64,000 nt of DNA from Oenococcus oeni DSM 20252 = AWRIB129 (GCF_000372485.1 NZ_AQVA01000002.1:120421-184420), one strand, 5' to 3'. Counted from the stretch's first letter, positions 27,423 through 39,285 are shown. The notes: generated by a model from the sequence alone, not told the origin. A program made the numbers and translations.

Positions 27423-27461
27423 AACTTATTCTCAAGCAGGAGGATTTATTTCTTTTTACTA

Positions 27462-27483
27462 AGCGCCTTGATGGCGCTTTTTG
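27462..27483 (+). terminator. Intrinsic terminator after pepN
   Basis: AAGCGCC (27462-27468) and GGCGCTT (27474-27480) form a stem with a 5-nt loop, followed by a T run. Confidence 0.85.
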
Positions 27484-27594
27484 TTTCGAACCGTGATATA
27501 AAAAATATTAAGGATTGATATTTGTTTATCTAGCATCATTAAATATGAAATTTCGATTAATTATTTATTAATCTCAATTTTATTTTGTTTAAAG

Positions 27595-27622
27595 TTGACA
27601 TACTTTTAACAAGTGTTATATT
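27595..27622 (+). promoter_or_regulatory. Sigma-A promoter of the T-box leader
   Basis: TTGACA (27595-27600), a 16-bp spacer and TATATT (27617-27622) place the transcription start near 27630. Confidence 0.75.
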
Positions 27623-27629
27623 TTAGTGC

Positions 27630-27925
27630 ATAGATTTCAAACGAATTGATCTGGAAAGTACTTTTCCAGTAATGTCTAGAGAGTCGGTACTAGCTGTAAG
27701 CCGATCTTTACTAAGAAAAGGAAAATGGCCGGTGATTGGTTGATACGAACGGTTTACCGAAAGTATCAAACGGAATGGTCCTCGTTATCGGACACGCCAT
27801 TGCTGTTAGCCCATCTGCTAACAAAGATGGTTAGTAAGGTTTATTTGTGCAAGCAAAGAAACAAATCAGGATGGTAACGCGACAAGTCGCTTCTGTATTA
27901 ATTTACAGGAGCGATTTTTTTGTCG
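27630..27925 (+). promoter_or_regulatory. T-box riboswitch, probable methionine specifier
   Basis: Conserved T-box features appear in order: AGTA (27668-27671), AGAGAGTCGG...AAGCCGA (terminal part of stem I, from about 27679), a specifier candidate ATG at 27725-27727 after GAAA, the T-box core AGGATGGTAACGCG (27868-27881), and a terminator with stem TCGCTTCTGTA / TACAGGAGCGA followed by seven T. The TGGT in the bulge would pair with tRNA ending ACCA, consistent with an A discriminator. Uncharged tRNA-Met would allow read-through into the genes for Met sulfoxide reductase and MetN. The specifier was assigned by eye. Confidence 0.85.
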
Positions 27926-27939
27926 GGAAAAGGAAATAT

Positions 27940-28395
27940 ATGGAAACAAAACAAACAAGATATTCATTGCTTAATGATCAGGCGCAGTCTTTGTTGGACG
28001 GTGAACATGACTTAATTGCCAACATGAGCAATTTAGTTTCGTTGATTTTTAATTCTGACCAAAATATTAATGGAACAACTTATTATCGTCTAAAAAATGG
28101 AGAACTTATATTAGGACCTTTTCAAGGCAAACCAGCTTGTGTGCATATACCTTTAGGAAGAGGAGTTTGCGGTACAGCAGCTGCTCTTAAAAAAACAGTG
28201 ATCGTTTCGAACGTTCATAAATTCGAGGGTCATATTGCTTGTGACAAGGATTCAAATTCTGAAATTGTGGTTCCGATTTTTTCAAAAAATGAATTTTGGG
28301 GTGTTCTCGATCTGGATAGTACAAAATTCAACTATTTTGATAAAAATGATCAAGAATATTTGGAAAAAATCGGGAATTATATATTTGGTATTTAA
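27940..28395 (+). CDS. msrC: Free methionine-(R)-sulfoxide reductase (GAF-domain fRMsr)
   Basis: From ATG 27940, behind AAAAGGAAATAT, the product has 151 residues. The open frame extends upstream into the T-box terminator, so that part is excluded. It is a single GAF domain with the three redox cysteines of the family in GKPACVHIP, GRGVCGTAA and HIACDKDS. The enzyme reduces free L-Met-R-sulfoxide, restoring methionine, which fits the Met-type T-box upstream and metN downstream. Confidence 0.9.
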   Translation: METKQTRYSLLNDQAQSLLDGEHDLIANMSNLVSLIFNSDQNINGTTYYRLKNGELILGPFQGKPACVHIPLGRGVCGTAAALKKTVIVSNVHKFEGHIACDKDSNSEIVVPIFSKNEFWGVLDLDSTKFNYFDKNDQEYLEKIGNYIFGI

Positions 28396-28425
28396 CCATT
28401 TGAAATATAAAAGGAAGGAGAACTT

Positions 28426-28941
28426 ATGGCTGCCTTTATTAATAGCAAAACCAATATCATTGACCTAAAAAACATCACCGTTCTGTTTAAAAATCAAAGA
28501 AAAGAAGTTAGAGCAGTCGATAACGTAAATTTGGCTGTAGAGCGAGGCGACATTTTCGGAATTATAGGTTATTCCGGAGCCGGCAAGAGTACTCTTGTGC
28601 GAACAATAAACTTGTTACAAAAACCGACAAATGGATCTGTAATTGTTAATGGCATCGACATTAAAAAAATAGATGAAAAAAAATTACGTGTGGTAAGGCA
28701 TAAAATTGGTATGATTTTCCAACATTTTAATTTAATGAGTTCGCGTTCGGTTCTTGGCAATATCGAATATCCATTATTAGATCAAAAAATTAATCGGAAA
28801 AAACGTCAGCAACGTGCACTGGAACTATTGAAGCTGGTTGGACTTCAAGAATATGTTTCAGCATATCCCTCGCAATTGTCCGGCGGGCAGAAACAACGAG
28901 TCGCAATTGCAAGAGCTTTGGCCAACCGTCATCAGTTTTGA
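28426..28941 (+). pseudogene. metN: Methionine ABC transporter ATPase MetN, 3'-truncated
   Basis: The 5' half is normal: Walker [11 protein letters not shown]-loop IFQHFNLM and signature [17 protein letters not shown]. Homology ends after GCCAAC at about 28926. The frame then reads RHQF and stops. Walker B, the H-loop and the C-terminal NIL domain are missing, so no functional ATPase can be made. The permease and binding-protein genes that normally follow are also missing. The junction abuts an antisense lysR fragment, which points to a deletion. Confidence 0.9.
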
Positions 28942-29605
28942 TTACTGTTTTGAGTGGACCACAAAGATATTGAAGGTGCTCAAAAATGCGATCATTGTAG
29001 GGATCATTAAAAAGAGCAAATCTTTGTTTTTGAAGATCTTCAATATTAATTTTTTGTTTTTTAACAAGCTGATTATCTGGAGAAAGGAACAACTTCAGGT
29101 GCCCAACATGAACTGGCTTAAATTCCAAACCATGAATTTCCGCTTTATTCGAATCGTTGATAGCGATAAATCCTAAATTTATTCGATGACTACGAATTCC
29201 ATCAATAATCTGGGTTACAGTCTCTTGAGAAATTTCCATGTTAAATTTTGTCGGTACATCTTGATACATTGCCAAATACTCGTTGAGGAATGGTTTCAAC
29301 ATCGTATTAGCATAAGCAACACGTACCGTTTCGATCTGTCCAGATTTCCCAAGATTATGAGCTTTTTTAGTTAGAGAAACGCCTTGGGATAGCATCTGCT
29401 TAATTAATGGTAACAATTCTTTTCCTTGAGCTGTGAGTTTGGATCCATAACGGGTGCGCTTAAACAACTTGACTCCCAGTTCATTTTCTAATTGGGAAAT
29501 TGATTGACTAAGACCAGATTTACTAATGTGCAGAAGGTCGGCGGTTTCTTGGAGAGTTTGATGATTAGCTAATTCTACGGCGTAAAGGAGCTGTTCGAAA
29601 GTCAT
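28927..29605 (-). pseudogene. LysR-family regulator, 3'-truncated at the metN junction
   Basis: ATG 29605 behind TGAGGAAAA is the natural start (MTFEQLLYAVELANH). The N-terminal winged helix-turn-helix is complete (ADLLHISKSGLSQSISQLENELG) and most of the effector domain follows. Homology stops near TVIKTDDGW at about 28927, leaving roughly 226 of about 295 residues. The frame continues as meaningless antisense of metN to 28790. It lies 12 bp downstream of the decayed lacZ. Confidence 0.85.
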
Positions 29606-29616
29606 TAGTATTTTCC

Positions 29617-32725
<3,109 letters not shown>

Positions 32726-32745
32726 CTAAATGTGTATATTAAAAT

Positions 32746-32759
32746 CGTAAGCGCTCACA
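32746..32759. promoter_or_regulatory. cre site upstream of lacZ
   Basis: CGTAAGCGCTCACA matches the CcpA consensus TGWAANCGNTNWCA at 13 of 14 positions. It lies 36 bp before the lacZ start. It also resembles a LacI-family operator. Confidence 0.65.
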
Positions 32760-32819
32760 TGATAAAAATAAAACCTCAATTACTAAAACAAGTGAACAAA
32801 GTTTTTAATGACTAAAAAA

Positions 32820-32833
32820 TGAAATCGTTTACA
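32820..32833. promoter_or_regulatory. cre site upstream of the SDR gene
   Basis: TGAAATCGTTTACA is a perfect 14 of 14 match to the cre consensus, 64 bp before the SDR start codon. Carbon catabolite control by CcpA is inferred. Confidence 0.75.
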
Positions 32834-32897
32834 TTAAATTATGAAAAATGATACAGTACTTATATTTAAAATATTTTTTAAAAAGGAGCTTAATAAT

Positions 32898-33661
32898 ATG
32901 AGTCAAAGATTAAAAAATAAAGTTGTAATCATCACCGGTGCTGCTTCTGGTATGGGAAAAGCAATTGCTGAATTGTTTGCCCGTCAAGGAGCAAAAATAA
33001 TCGCTGGTGATCTAAATGAGGATGGTGTCAAGTCGGTTGTAGAAAAAATTAAACAAGCTGGTGGGGAAGCCATCGCAGTCAAAGCTAACGTTGCTAATCA
33101 GGCTGATATTGATAATTTATTTAGTAGTGCTTAAAATAGTTTTCATGGTTTGGATATTCTCGTAAACAATGCCGGAATCATGGATAATATGGAACCAGTT
33201 GCCAATGTTACAGACTCAGAATGGGAGCGCGTTTTCTCAGTGAATACTGTCAGTGTTATGCCACAAGTCGAATCGCGGTTAAACTTTTTTTGCCAAAAAA
33301 GCATGGGGTTATTTTAAATATTGCTTCAGTTGGCGGTATCCAAGGAGCTCGGGCTGGAGCCGCTTATACAGCTTCGAAGCACGCCGTGGTCGGATTAACT
33401 AAAAATACTGCGTATATGTACGAAAAAGAAGGTATTCGTTGTAACGCAATTGCACCCGGAGGAATAAACACCAATATTTCTTCAAGTATGACGAATATTG
33501 ATAAATTTGGTATGCAACGTCAGCAAACCGGAATGACAACCATGCCTGAACCGGGAAGCGCTGAAGATATTGCCAATGCCACTTTGTTTTTGGTTTCCGA
33601 TGAGGCAGCTTATGTAAACGGAGCTGTTTTACCGGTTGATGGTGCTTGGACAGCTTACTAA
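32898..33661 (+). pseudogene. Short-chain dehydrogenase/reductase, nonsense plus frameshift
   Basis: ATG 32898 (MSQRLKNKVV) follows AAAAAGGAG. The NAD(P)-binding motif GAASGMGKA is present. An in-frame TAA at 33132-33134 interrupts FSSA-NSFHGLDILVNNAG, where a Lys codon AAA may have become TAA. Near 33258 the frame shifts: VNTVSVM continues in another frame as YATSRIAVKLFLPKKHG. The catalytic YTASK and the C-terminus are intact in the last frame, ending at 33661. The substrate is unknown. Confidence 0.88.
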
Positions 33662-33706
33662 TTGTTGAAAATAAAAATCTTTTTAATAATGAAATTTCAA
33701 AAAGTA

Positions 33707-33738
33707 CCTCAAAAAAATTATTTTTGGGGTTATTTTTT
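33707..33738 (+). terminator. Intrinsic terminator after the SDR pseudogene
   Basis: CCTCAAAAA (33707-33715) pairs with TTTTTGGGG (33721-33729) with one G-U pair, followed by a T-rich tail. Confidence 0.7.
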
Positions 33739-33763
33739 TGCATTTTAGCAATTATTTTAATTA

Positions 33764-33792
33764 TTGCTTATATTTTTATATCTCGTGATAAT
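33764..33792 (+). promoter_or_regulatory. Putative ribB promoter
   Basis: TTGCTT (33764-33769), a 17-bp spacer and GATAAT (33787-33792) lie 40 bp before the ribB ATG. I recognise no FMN riboswitch in the short leader. Confidence 0.5.
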
Positions 33793-33831
33793 ATTTACAC
33801 TACATTTTAATTGCAAAGGGGATATTAAAAT

Positions 33832-34470
33832 ATGAATTCATCATCAGTAGTAAAAGCAGTTGAAGCGTTGAAGAAAGGAAAACTAATTATTGTTGTCGAC
33901 AATAACGATCGTGAAAATGAAGGCGATCTATTAGGCTTAGGGGCTAAAATGACTCCTGAAAATATGAATTTTATGGTGACCAATGCCAGAGGATTGGTTT
34001 GCGTACCAATAACTTCAGCACTTGCTAAACGTTTAGGGCTGAAGGCAATGGTTGAAAAAAATACAGAGACTAATAAAACAGCTTTTACCATTTCGCTTGA
34101 TGGTACAAATGAAATAGGTGGAATTACAACTGGTGTTTCCGCCTATGATCGCACAGCTACAATTAATAAATTAAGCGATCCGAATTGTGAAGCCAGGGAT
34201 TTTGTCCATCCCGGACATATGTTTCCATTAATAACTAAAGATGGAGGCGTTTTGGAACGCAATGGGCATACCGAAGCAGCAGTCGATTTGGCTAAATTAT
34301 GCGGAGTTACTCCAGTTGGCACGATTGTTGAAGTATTACGACCGGATGGACACATGGCTAGAAGAGATTATTTATCGCAAATGTCTAATGAATATCAACT
34401 GCCAATGCTATCAATCGATGAACTATCAGAATTCATTCGTGAAAATGGTTTAGATCCGATTGATTTATGA
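33832..34470 (+). CDS. ribB: 3,4-dihydroxy-2-butanone-4-phosphate synthase, stand-alone RibB
   Basis: RibB converts ribulose-5-phosphate to the four-carbon precursor of riboflavin. The 212-residue protein is a single domain, whereas most Firmicutes have a fused RibBA. Active-site elements are visible: NDRENEGDL, GLVCVPI, HPGHMFPL and HTEAAVDLAKL. The usual DDEDRENEGD reads DNNDRENEGD, but the RENEGD residues are kept. SD AAAGGGGAT precedes the ATG. No other rib genes are nearby, so the role is uncertain; it may rely on genes elsewhere or be a relic. Confidence 0.92.
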   Translation: MNSSSVVKAVEALKKGKLIIVVDNNDRENEGDLLGLGAKMTPENMNFMVTNARGLVCVPITSALAKRLGLKAMVEKNTETNKTAFTISLDGTNEIGGITTGVSAYDRTATINKLSDPNCEARDFVHPGHMFPLITKDGGVLERNGHTEAAVDLAKLCGVTPVGTIVEVLRPDGHMARRDYLSQMSNEYQLPMLSIDELSEFIRENGLDPIDL

Positions 34471-34932
34471 TCTTATATAAATAAATCGATAGTGTTGTTT
34501 GGACATTACGAACAATAAGAATTTTTAAAAATATAAACATAGAATCCTAATAATGACTTAATTTTTTGACACTACTAGAATTTTTGAATAATAAAAATCC
34601 TTTTGGATCAAAACTTTCATGTTTAGTCAATTTTAGTCAATCTCAAATTATATTCAGAATACATTAATACAAACGGTAACCAAAGTATTTTTTTGGCTTA
34701 ATGTTAAAAGACATTTGAAGCAAAAAAATATGTTGAATTCCACTCACAAATATCAATGAAGAGAAGCGTTAAGATAAAGATCCTTAATCATGAAGTAGAA
34801 CCTAACTTGTTGTTTTTTAGAACTTAGGTTCTATTTTTGTTTGTCTGGAAAATCTTCAGGAAGATAAAATAAGCTTTTTTAATTTTAGTTAACATAATAT
34901 ATATTATTCAAAGCTATTGATATTCAGCATAA
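34471..34932. other. AT-rich intergenic region with one hairpin, no gene seen
   Basis: No supported coding frame is present. The only clear structure is the terminator at 34796-34838; the transcript it would end is not identifiable. Confidence 0.5.
34796..34838 (+). terminator. Terminator-like hairpin, orphan
   Basis: TAGAACCTAA (34796-34805) and TTAGGTTCTA (34824-34833) pair perfectly, followed by TTTTT. It lies more than 300 bp after ribB, so it may be left from a deleted gene. Confidence 0.7.
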
Positions 34933-35148
34933 ATATTTGATTTTGCTTATGACCTATTTTTTAAATTAGATAAAATTAAATCCCGGCTGCTTGCTGTTAA
35001 TAAAATAAGTCTTGTAAATATCCATATTTTGGAAATCAGAGAAGATATCGACGGTATCCTGCAACTTACTTTCATACATGAAAAAGATCTCCTTCAAGCC
35101 GAAAAAGTATTGTCCGCAGGTAACTACGTCACGTTAAGAAACAATTGA
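34933..35148 (+). pseudogene. C-terminal gene fragment resembling an ACT-type domain
   Basis: An open frame of 71 codons without a plausible start reads through LLAVNKISLVNIHILEIRE and DIDGILQLTF to a TGA at 35146-35148. The alternating strand-helix pattern suggests a small ACT or ferredoxin-like regulatory domain. It is too short for a complete protein and looks like the 3' remnant of a deleted gene. The family assignment is tentative. Confidence 0.4.
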
Positions 35149-35264
35149 AAATATCGTCTCTTGAATTAAGGCATTAAAAGCGGTCTATTTAAAATATTTT
35201 TAACTCTAAAATCAACAATCTTCGTTAACTCATCAAAAAATATGATTTATTTTTTGAAAAACGC

Positions 35265-35293
35265 TTGACATTTATCCAGCACAGTTTTAGAGT
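35265..35293 (+). promoter_or_regulatory. Promoter of second T-box leader
   Basis: TTGACA (35265-35270), a 17-bp spacer and TAGAGT (35288-35293) precede the T-box leader. Confidence 0.65.
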
Positions 35294-35299
35294 TACAAA

Positions 35300-35594
35300 C
35301 TATTAGAAATAAATGAGAACAGACATTGATGAGGAAAAGTAATTTATTACTGGGAATTAGCGAGTTTTGTTAGGTGAAAGGAAACATCTCGGTAATAAAC
35401 GAAAATCACCTTGGAGTTATGACACGAAGATTTCAGTAACCGTCATTGGGCGCAACCATTATCTTGCTAACGTATCGAATAATGGTTTTTATTCCGTACG
35501 CGATGAGATATGTTGCGCGAGCAGCATATGAATTTTGGGTGGTAACACGATTAATCGTCCCGCAAAGTGGATTTTCTGCTTTGCGGTTTTTTTA
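35300..35594 (+). promoter_or_regulatory. T-box riboswitch, specifier possibly isoleucine
   Basis: AGTA at 35338-35341 and the strands TTATTAC / GTAATAA form stem I. After GAAA comes ATC (35405-35407), in the same relative position as ATG in the first T-box, suggesting an Ile specifier. The T-box core GGGTGGTAACACG is at 35538-35550. The terminator CCGCAAAG (35561-35568) / CTTTGCGG (35580-35587) is followed by T7. Downstream is a broken hydratase gene, an odd target for an Ile T-box. The specifier was assigned by eye. Confidence 0.8.
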
Positions 35595-35648
35595 TTATCA
35601 TCTTTTGTTAAACGTGCTTATTTATTTCTAAAAAAAGGAGATATTCTT

Positions 35649-36322
35649 ATGTCAGACACAGATGTACTTACTGCAAAAAACGATACAGAAAAGGAAGTTG
35701 CAAACGATCTTTATCAGGCATTGGTAAACAAGCGGCCCTTAAAAGTAACCGAATACGAAAAAAAAGTTACCGAGTTCAACACGCCTTCACAGAGTTAAAA
35801 AAAGAACCCCTTGGAGGTTACAAGGTCAGTTTAACGTCAGAACAGACACAACGAATGTTTAATTCAGACTCGCCATTTTACGGTGCTGAAACAGCAAGTG
35901 CTTGGTTAGAAAACGACGCCAGTCTTCAACTCAGTGATTTAATGGATCCCTTGCTTGAAGTCGAAATGGTCTTTACTGCTAAAGAAAACCTATTGCCAAG
36001 TGATTCATTGGCCGAACTGCTCGATAAAGTTAGCGTTTCAGCTGGTGTTGAGCTTCCCGATTCACGCTTCAAGGATTGGTTTCCGAGTTTACCAAAATAT
36101 TTGGTTGTTGCTGATGGAGCTGTTGGCGGCCGCGTTGTCTATACTAAAGCAACTGGAAGGGAGGTTAGTGTCGATGACTTAGCAAACGTGGCCTGCACTT
36201 TAACTCTCAACGGCAAAGAACTTGGTAGCGGAAAATCATCAGAAGTTTTGGGAAATCCCTTAAACTCCCTGCAATGGCTGGTTAAAAAAATACTGTTAAG
36301 CAACTCGGTTTGCAGGGTGTGA
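35649..36322 (+). pseudogene. 2-keto-4-pentenoate hydratase-like (MhpD/FAH superfamily), frameshifted
   Basis: ATG 35649 follows AAAAAGGAGATATT. The first 49 codons end at TAA after TPSQS. The continuation (AFTELKKEPLGGYKVSLTSEQTQ) lies in another frame, so one indel near 35785 splits the gene. The second frame carries the family region (DPLLEVEMVF, ADGAVGGRVV) and ends abruptly at VKKILLSNSVCRV. The expected end (VKQLGLQG) is again in a different frame and the C-terminus appears missing. At least two lesions make function unlikely. Confidence 0.82.
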
Positions 36323-36355
36323 TCGATTGGCCATGCCAACTAAGAAAAAATGGAA

Positions 36356-37357
36356 TCAATTCAAATTCAAAATGTCTTCATTGTTTTTGACTGGGAAAGA
36401 CAAGTAATCCGAGTGAGAGAGCAACTTTTCAGTCAGGGAAACTTTTCTGATTCTTTGATTTCCATATGTTGCAAAGTAATACGATTGAGTTTGTGCAGAC
36501 ATATAGCTGCTATAACAAGTGTAATCTGATTTATTTTCTTGAGTAAGGACAATTCCTTTGGGAATACTGACTGATTTTAAAATATTAGCCGCGGCGTTAA
36601 TCGTCTGAATCTCATCCTTCGGTTTTTCGATGAAATTCTTAAGGAAAGCTGCCCGAATAAACCTGGAGGTCGGTGTGTAATCGCCTGGTAAACCAAATGA
36701 TCCGGAGCCCTGACTGAATGGTTGCAAAGTCTTTCCAAGCCAATTAACTGTTTGGTATTGATGAGGGTTGATTGAAAGATAATTCCTTAAATTATTTTCA
36801 TGCCAAGGATAATCAGGACTATTTGTCATCACTCCGATTGAGTGATCATAAATTTTGATTCCATTTTCGGTTGGTTCGACAATTAAACTATTTCCACTTT
36901 TATCCATAAAAATATAATGCAGTGGTGTTGTTAAACCAAGTACCGGATTTGGACGGTCAACTATTGTGATATCCGTTTCAAATGCTCTTCTAACTTCTTG
37001 ATTTGTTTCACAATTAGCCAGAGCAAAACTGATAATTTTGTCGGGTGAAACAGCCAGCCTATTTTCTTCCTTTACTTTTTTATATGAAGCATAACCTGGA
37101 AAGTAGAGGGTTGCGGCGGTTAAGCCAGCTTGATTTACACCGTCAAAAGTAACTGGTCCATCAGGCATTTGCATGCCCATGCCGATAAAAGCCAGTTTAC
37201 TGATATAAAAGCTGTCTTCTCCGTAGCTGGAAGTTATTTTCTTCTCTTTTGGCGTATAGATAACGTTTTCAGCCATTTCGATCGTAAAGTCCATTGTTCT
37301 GGCGAGGACACTTGTTTTGTCCGAAGCATTTAAAACCAAACTAGTGCATCCGATCAT
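36356..37357 (-). CDS. Linear-amide C-N hydrolase, penicillin V acylase/bile salt hydrolase type
   Basis: The 333-residue protein is an N-terminal-nucleophile hydrolase. The N-terminus MIGCTSLVL...LARTMDF keeps the nucleophilic Cys at position 4, so a three-residue propeptide must be removed, as known for the Bacillus sphaericus penicillin V acylase; bile salt hydrolases usually begin Met-Cys. The TNSPDYPWHENNLRNY motif carries the conserved Asn and Arg region. It starts behind AAAAAGGAG. Substrates may be N-acyl amides or quorum-signal-like molecules and not bile salts; this is inference. Confidence 0.88.
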   Translation of the reverse strand: MIGCTSLVLNASDKTSVLARTMDFTIEMAENVIYTPKEKKITSSYGEDSFYISKLAFIGMGMQMPDGPVTFDGVNQAGLTAATLYFPGYASYKKVKEENRLAVSPDKIISFALANCETNQEVRRAFETDITIVDRPNPVLGLTTPLHYIFMDKSGNSLIVEPTENGIKIYDHSIGVMTNSPDYPWHENNLRNYLSINPHQYQTVNWLGKTLQPFSQGSGSFGLPGDYTPTSRFIRAAFLKNFIEKPKDEIQTINAAANILKSVSIPKGIVLTQENKSDYTCYSSYMSAQTQSYYFATYGNQRIRKVSLTEKLLSHSDYLSFPVKNNEDILNLN

Positions 37358-37452
37358 TTTTTTAAAATCTCCTTTTTCATTAACATCTTTTAAATCAAGT
37401 ATACTAAAAAAAATACCTCCACTAAAAACTGAGCGAAAGTATTTGTAAAATA

Positions 37453-38028
37453 TTATTTGTTTTCTTTGGTTATTTTCACAAAATATTCATGAAAACGTGT
37501 ATCCCCGGTTAATTCAGGATGAAAGGCACAGGCCAAAAAACGGCCCTGACGGCAAGCGACAATATGCTGATTGTAAGTTGATAAGATTTCGACGCCTGGT
37601 CCAACTTTTTTAATATACGGTGCTCTGATAAAAACACCATCAAAAGATTCAGCAACATGGTCGATTTTTAAATCACTTTCAAAACTATCTACCTGACTGC
37701 CAAAAGCGTTCCGTTTAACATCAATATCAAGTAAACCAAGATGGGGTCCCTTTCGGCCTTCTATTTCCTTAGCCATCAAAATTAATCCAGCACAAGTTCC
37801 AAAAATTGCCTTTTTCTTGGCAAAGATTTTAATCGCATCAAACAAACCGTATTTATCCATCAAACGACGCATCGTCGTACTTTCGCCACCTGGTAGAACC
37901 AAACCGTCTAACTCTTCCAATTGGCTGGCATCTTTCACGGCGATTGTTTCGGCACCAGAATCTTTTAAGGCCTTTATATGTTCACTGACTGCTCCTTGAA
38001 GAGCAAGAACTCCAATTTTAACTGTCAT
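37453..38028 (-). CDS. pdxT: Pyridoxal 5'-phosphate synthase glutaminase subunit PdxT
   Basis: PdxT supplies ammonia from glutamine to PdxS. The 191-residue class I amidotransferase fold shows LQGAVSEH, LPGGESTT, the nucleophile in GTCAGLI and the His-Glu pair in AFHPELTGD. It lies 18 bp downstream of pdxS. The pair makes PLP from ribose-5-phosphate, glyceraldehyde-3-phosphate and glutamine. Confidence 0.97.
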   Translation of the reverse strand: MTVKIGVLALQGAVSEHIKALKDSGAETIAVKDASQLEELDGLVLPGGESTTMRRLMDKYGLFDAIKIFAKKKAIFGTCAGLILMAKEIEGRKGPHLGLLDIDVKRNAFGSQVDSFESDLKIDHVAESFDGVFIRAPYIKKVGPGVEILSTYNQHIVACRQGRFLACAFHPELTGDTRFHEYFVKITKENK

Positions 38029-38046
38029 ATTTTTATTGCCATCCCA

Positions 38047-38931
38047 TCAAATACCGCGTTCCTGCATATGCTCGGCTGGTTGAAGAATACTCATATCAAT
38101 GCCTTTCATTGGTTCACCAAGCCCTTTTGATAATTCGGCAATTCGAGGGTAGTCTTTGTAATAAGTAGTCGCTTCGACGATCGCTTTGGCAAATTTGGCT
38201 GGATTTTCCGATTTAAAAACCCCTGAACCGACAAAAACGCCGTCAGCTCCTAATTCCATCATTAAAGCAGCATCAGCTGGAGTTGCGACACCACCGGCAG
38301 CGAAATTAACAACCGGTAAACGACCACTTTTTTTGATTTCCAGTAAAACATCGTAAGGAGCACCCAGTTCCTTAGCGAAGACCATAATTTCTTCCGGAGA
38401 CATTCCTAAAACTTTATTAACCTGATTGTTAACCAAGCGCATATGGCGAACAGCTTCGACAATATTTCCTGTTCCAGGTTCTCCTTTGGTTCGAAGCATT
38501 GCTGCTCCTTCGCCGATTCTTCTTGCCGCTTCGCCTAAATCTCGGCAACCACAAACGAAAGGAATGGTAAATGCTTTTTTATCAATATGATAAACATCAT
38601 CGGCAGGAGTCAATACTTCACTCTCATCAATATAGTCGACTTTCATCGATTCAAGTACCCTCGCTTCAATGATGTGCCCGATTCTTGCCTTAGCCATTAC
38701 TGGAATTGAAACAGCGTTTTGTACTGCTTCGACAATTGCGGGATCAGCCATTCTGGCGACGCCACCGGCTTTACGAATGTCCGAAGGCACACGTTCTAGT
38801 GCCATAACAGCTGTCGCGCCGGCCTCTTCAGCTATTTTCGCTTGTTCAGCATTGACAACATCCATGATGACGCCGCCTTTTTGCATTTCTGCCATCCCTC
38901 TTTTAACTAGGTTCGTTCCTTTTTCAGCCAA
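38047..38931 (-). CDS. pdxS: Pyridoxal 5'-phosphate synthase subunit PdxS
   Basis: This is the synthase subunit of the DXP-independent vitamin B6 pathway. The 294-residue (beta/alpha)8 protein shows [36 protein letters not shown] and [15 protein letters not shown]. It begins at TTG 38931 preceded by GGAGGAATCAA. pdxT follows at once. This organism is therefore probably able to make its own PLP. Confidence 0.97.
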   Translation of the reverse strand: MAEKGTNLVKRGMAEMQKGGVIMDVVNAEQAKIAEEAGATAVMALERVPSDIRKAGGVARMADPAIVEAVQNAVSIPVMAKARIGHIIEARVLESMKVDYIDESEVLTPADDVYHIDKKAFTIPFVCGCRDLGEAARRIGEGAAMLRTKGEPGTGNIVEAVRHMRLVNNQVNKVLGMSPEEIMVFAKELGAPYDVLLEIKKSGRLPVVNFAAGGVATPADAALMMELGADGVFVGSGVFKSENPAKFAKAIVEATTYYKDYPRIAELSKGLGEPMKGIDMSILQPAEHMQERGI

Positions 38932-39285
38932 TTGATTCCTCCGTCAAGATTTTCATCTTAGATACTAATAAAATAGCGTTTTCGATCGTTCTTTTGTATC
39001 GGTTAAAATAATGAATTATCCATAAATTCATTAAAATTAATTCTAATACAGTCTGTTCAATAACGATCAGAAAAAAGCTTTTCAGTAATTTAATTGATGA
39101 CTAGTACGAATGAGATATCTAATAGTCACTCGTTTCCCTTCTTAAAATAGTGGGACTTCAGTGACGAAATTTTGAGTTGTTTCTTGTCCAAATTGTTGGA
39201 TAGATTTTACTAGACTACAATTGGTTTGTAGTGGTTATTATAATCACGACGTTTTTAGCTAAAAAATGAGAGAGGAGAATTTTTT
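38932..39285. other. Intergenic region, divergent pdxS and GlsB-like gene
   Basis: No gene was seen in 354 bp. ACTACAA (39214-39220) and TTGTAGT (39226-39232) form a palindrome with a 5-bp spacer immediately before TATAAT (39239-39244). This may be an operator-promoter for the plus-strand gene. Confidence 0.45.
39214..39244 (+). promoter_or_regulatory. Palindrome overlapping a TATAAT promoter
   Basis: The half-sites ACTACAA and TTGTAGT resemble BlaI/CopY-type operators, but the spacer is longer than in those families. The -10 is TATAAT at 39239-39244. The regulator is unknown. Confidence 0.4.

Noticed and set aside
27847..27939. N-terminal extension of the Met sulfoxide reductase
   Set aside because: It lies inside the T-box and terminator; ATG 27940 has a proper ribosome site and matches family length.
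28790..28926. C-terminal extension of the LysR open frame into this stretch
   Set aside because: These codons are the antisense of metN and show no LysR similarity; the frame is open by chance past the deletion junction.
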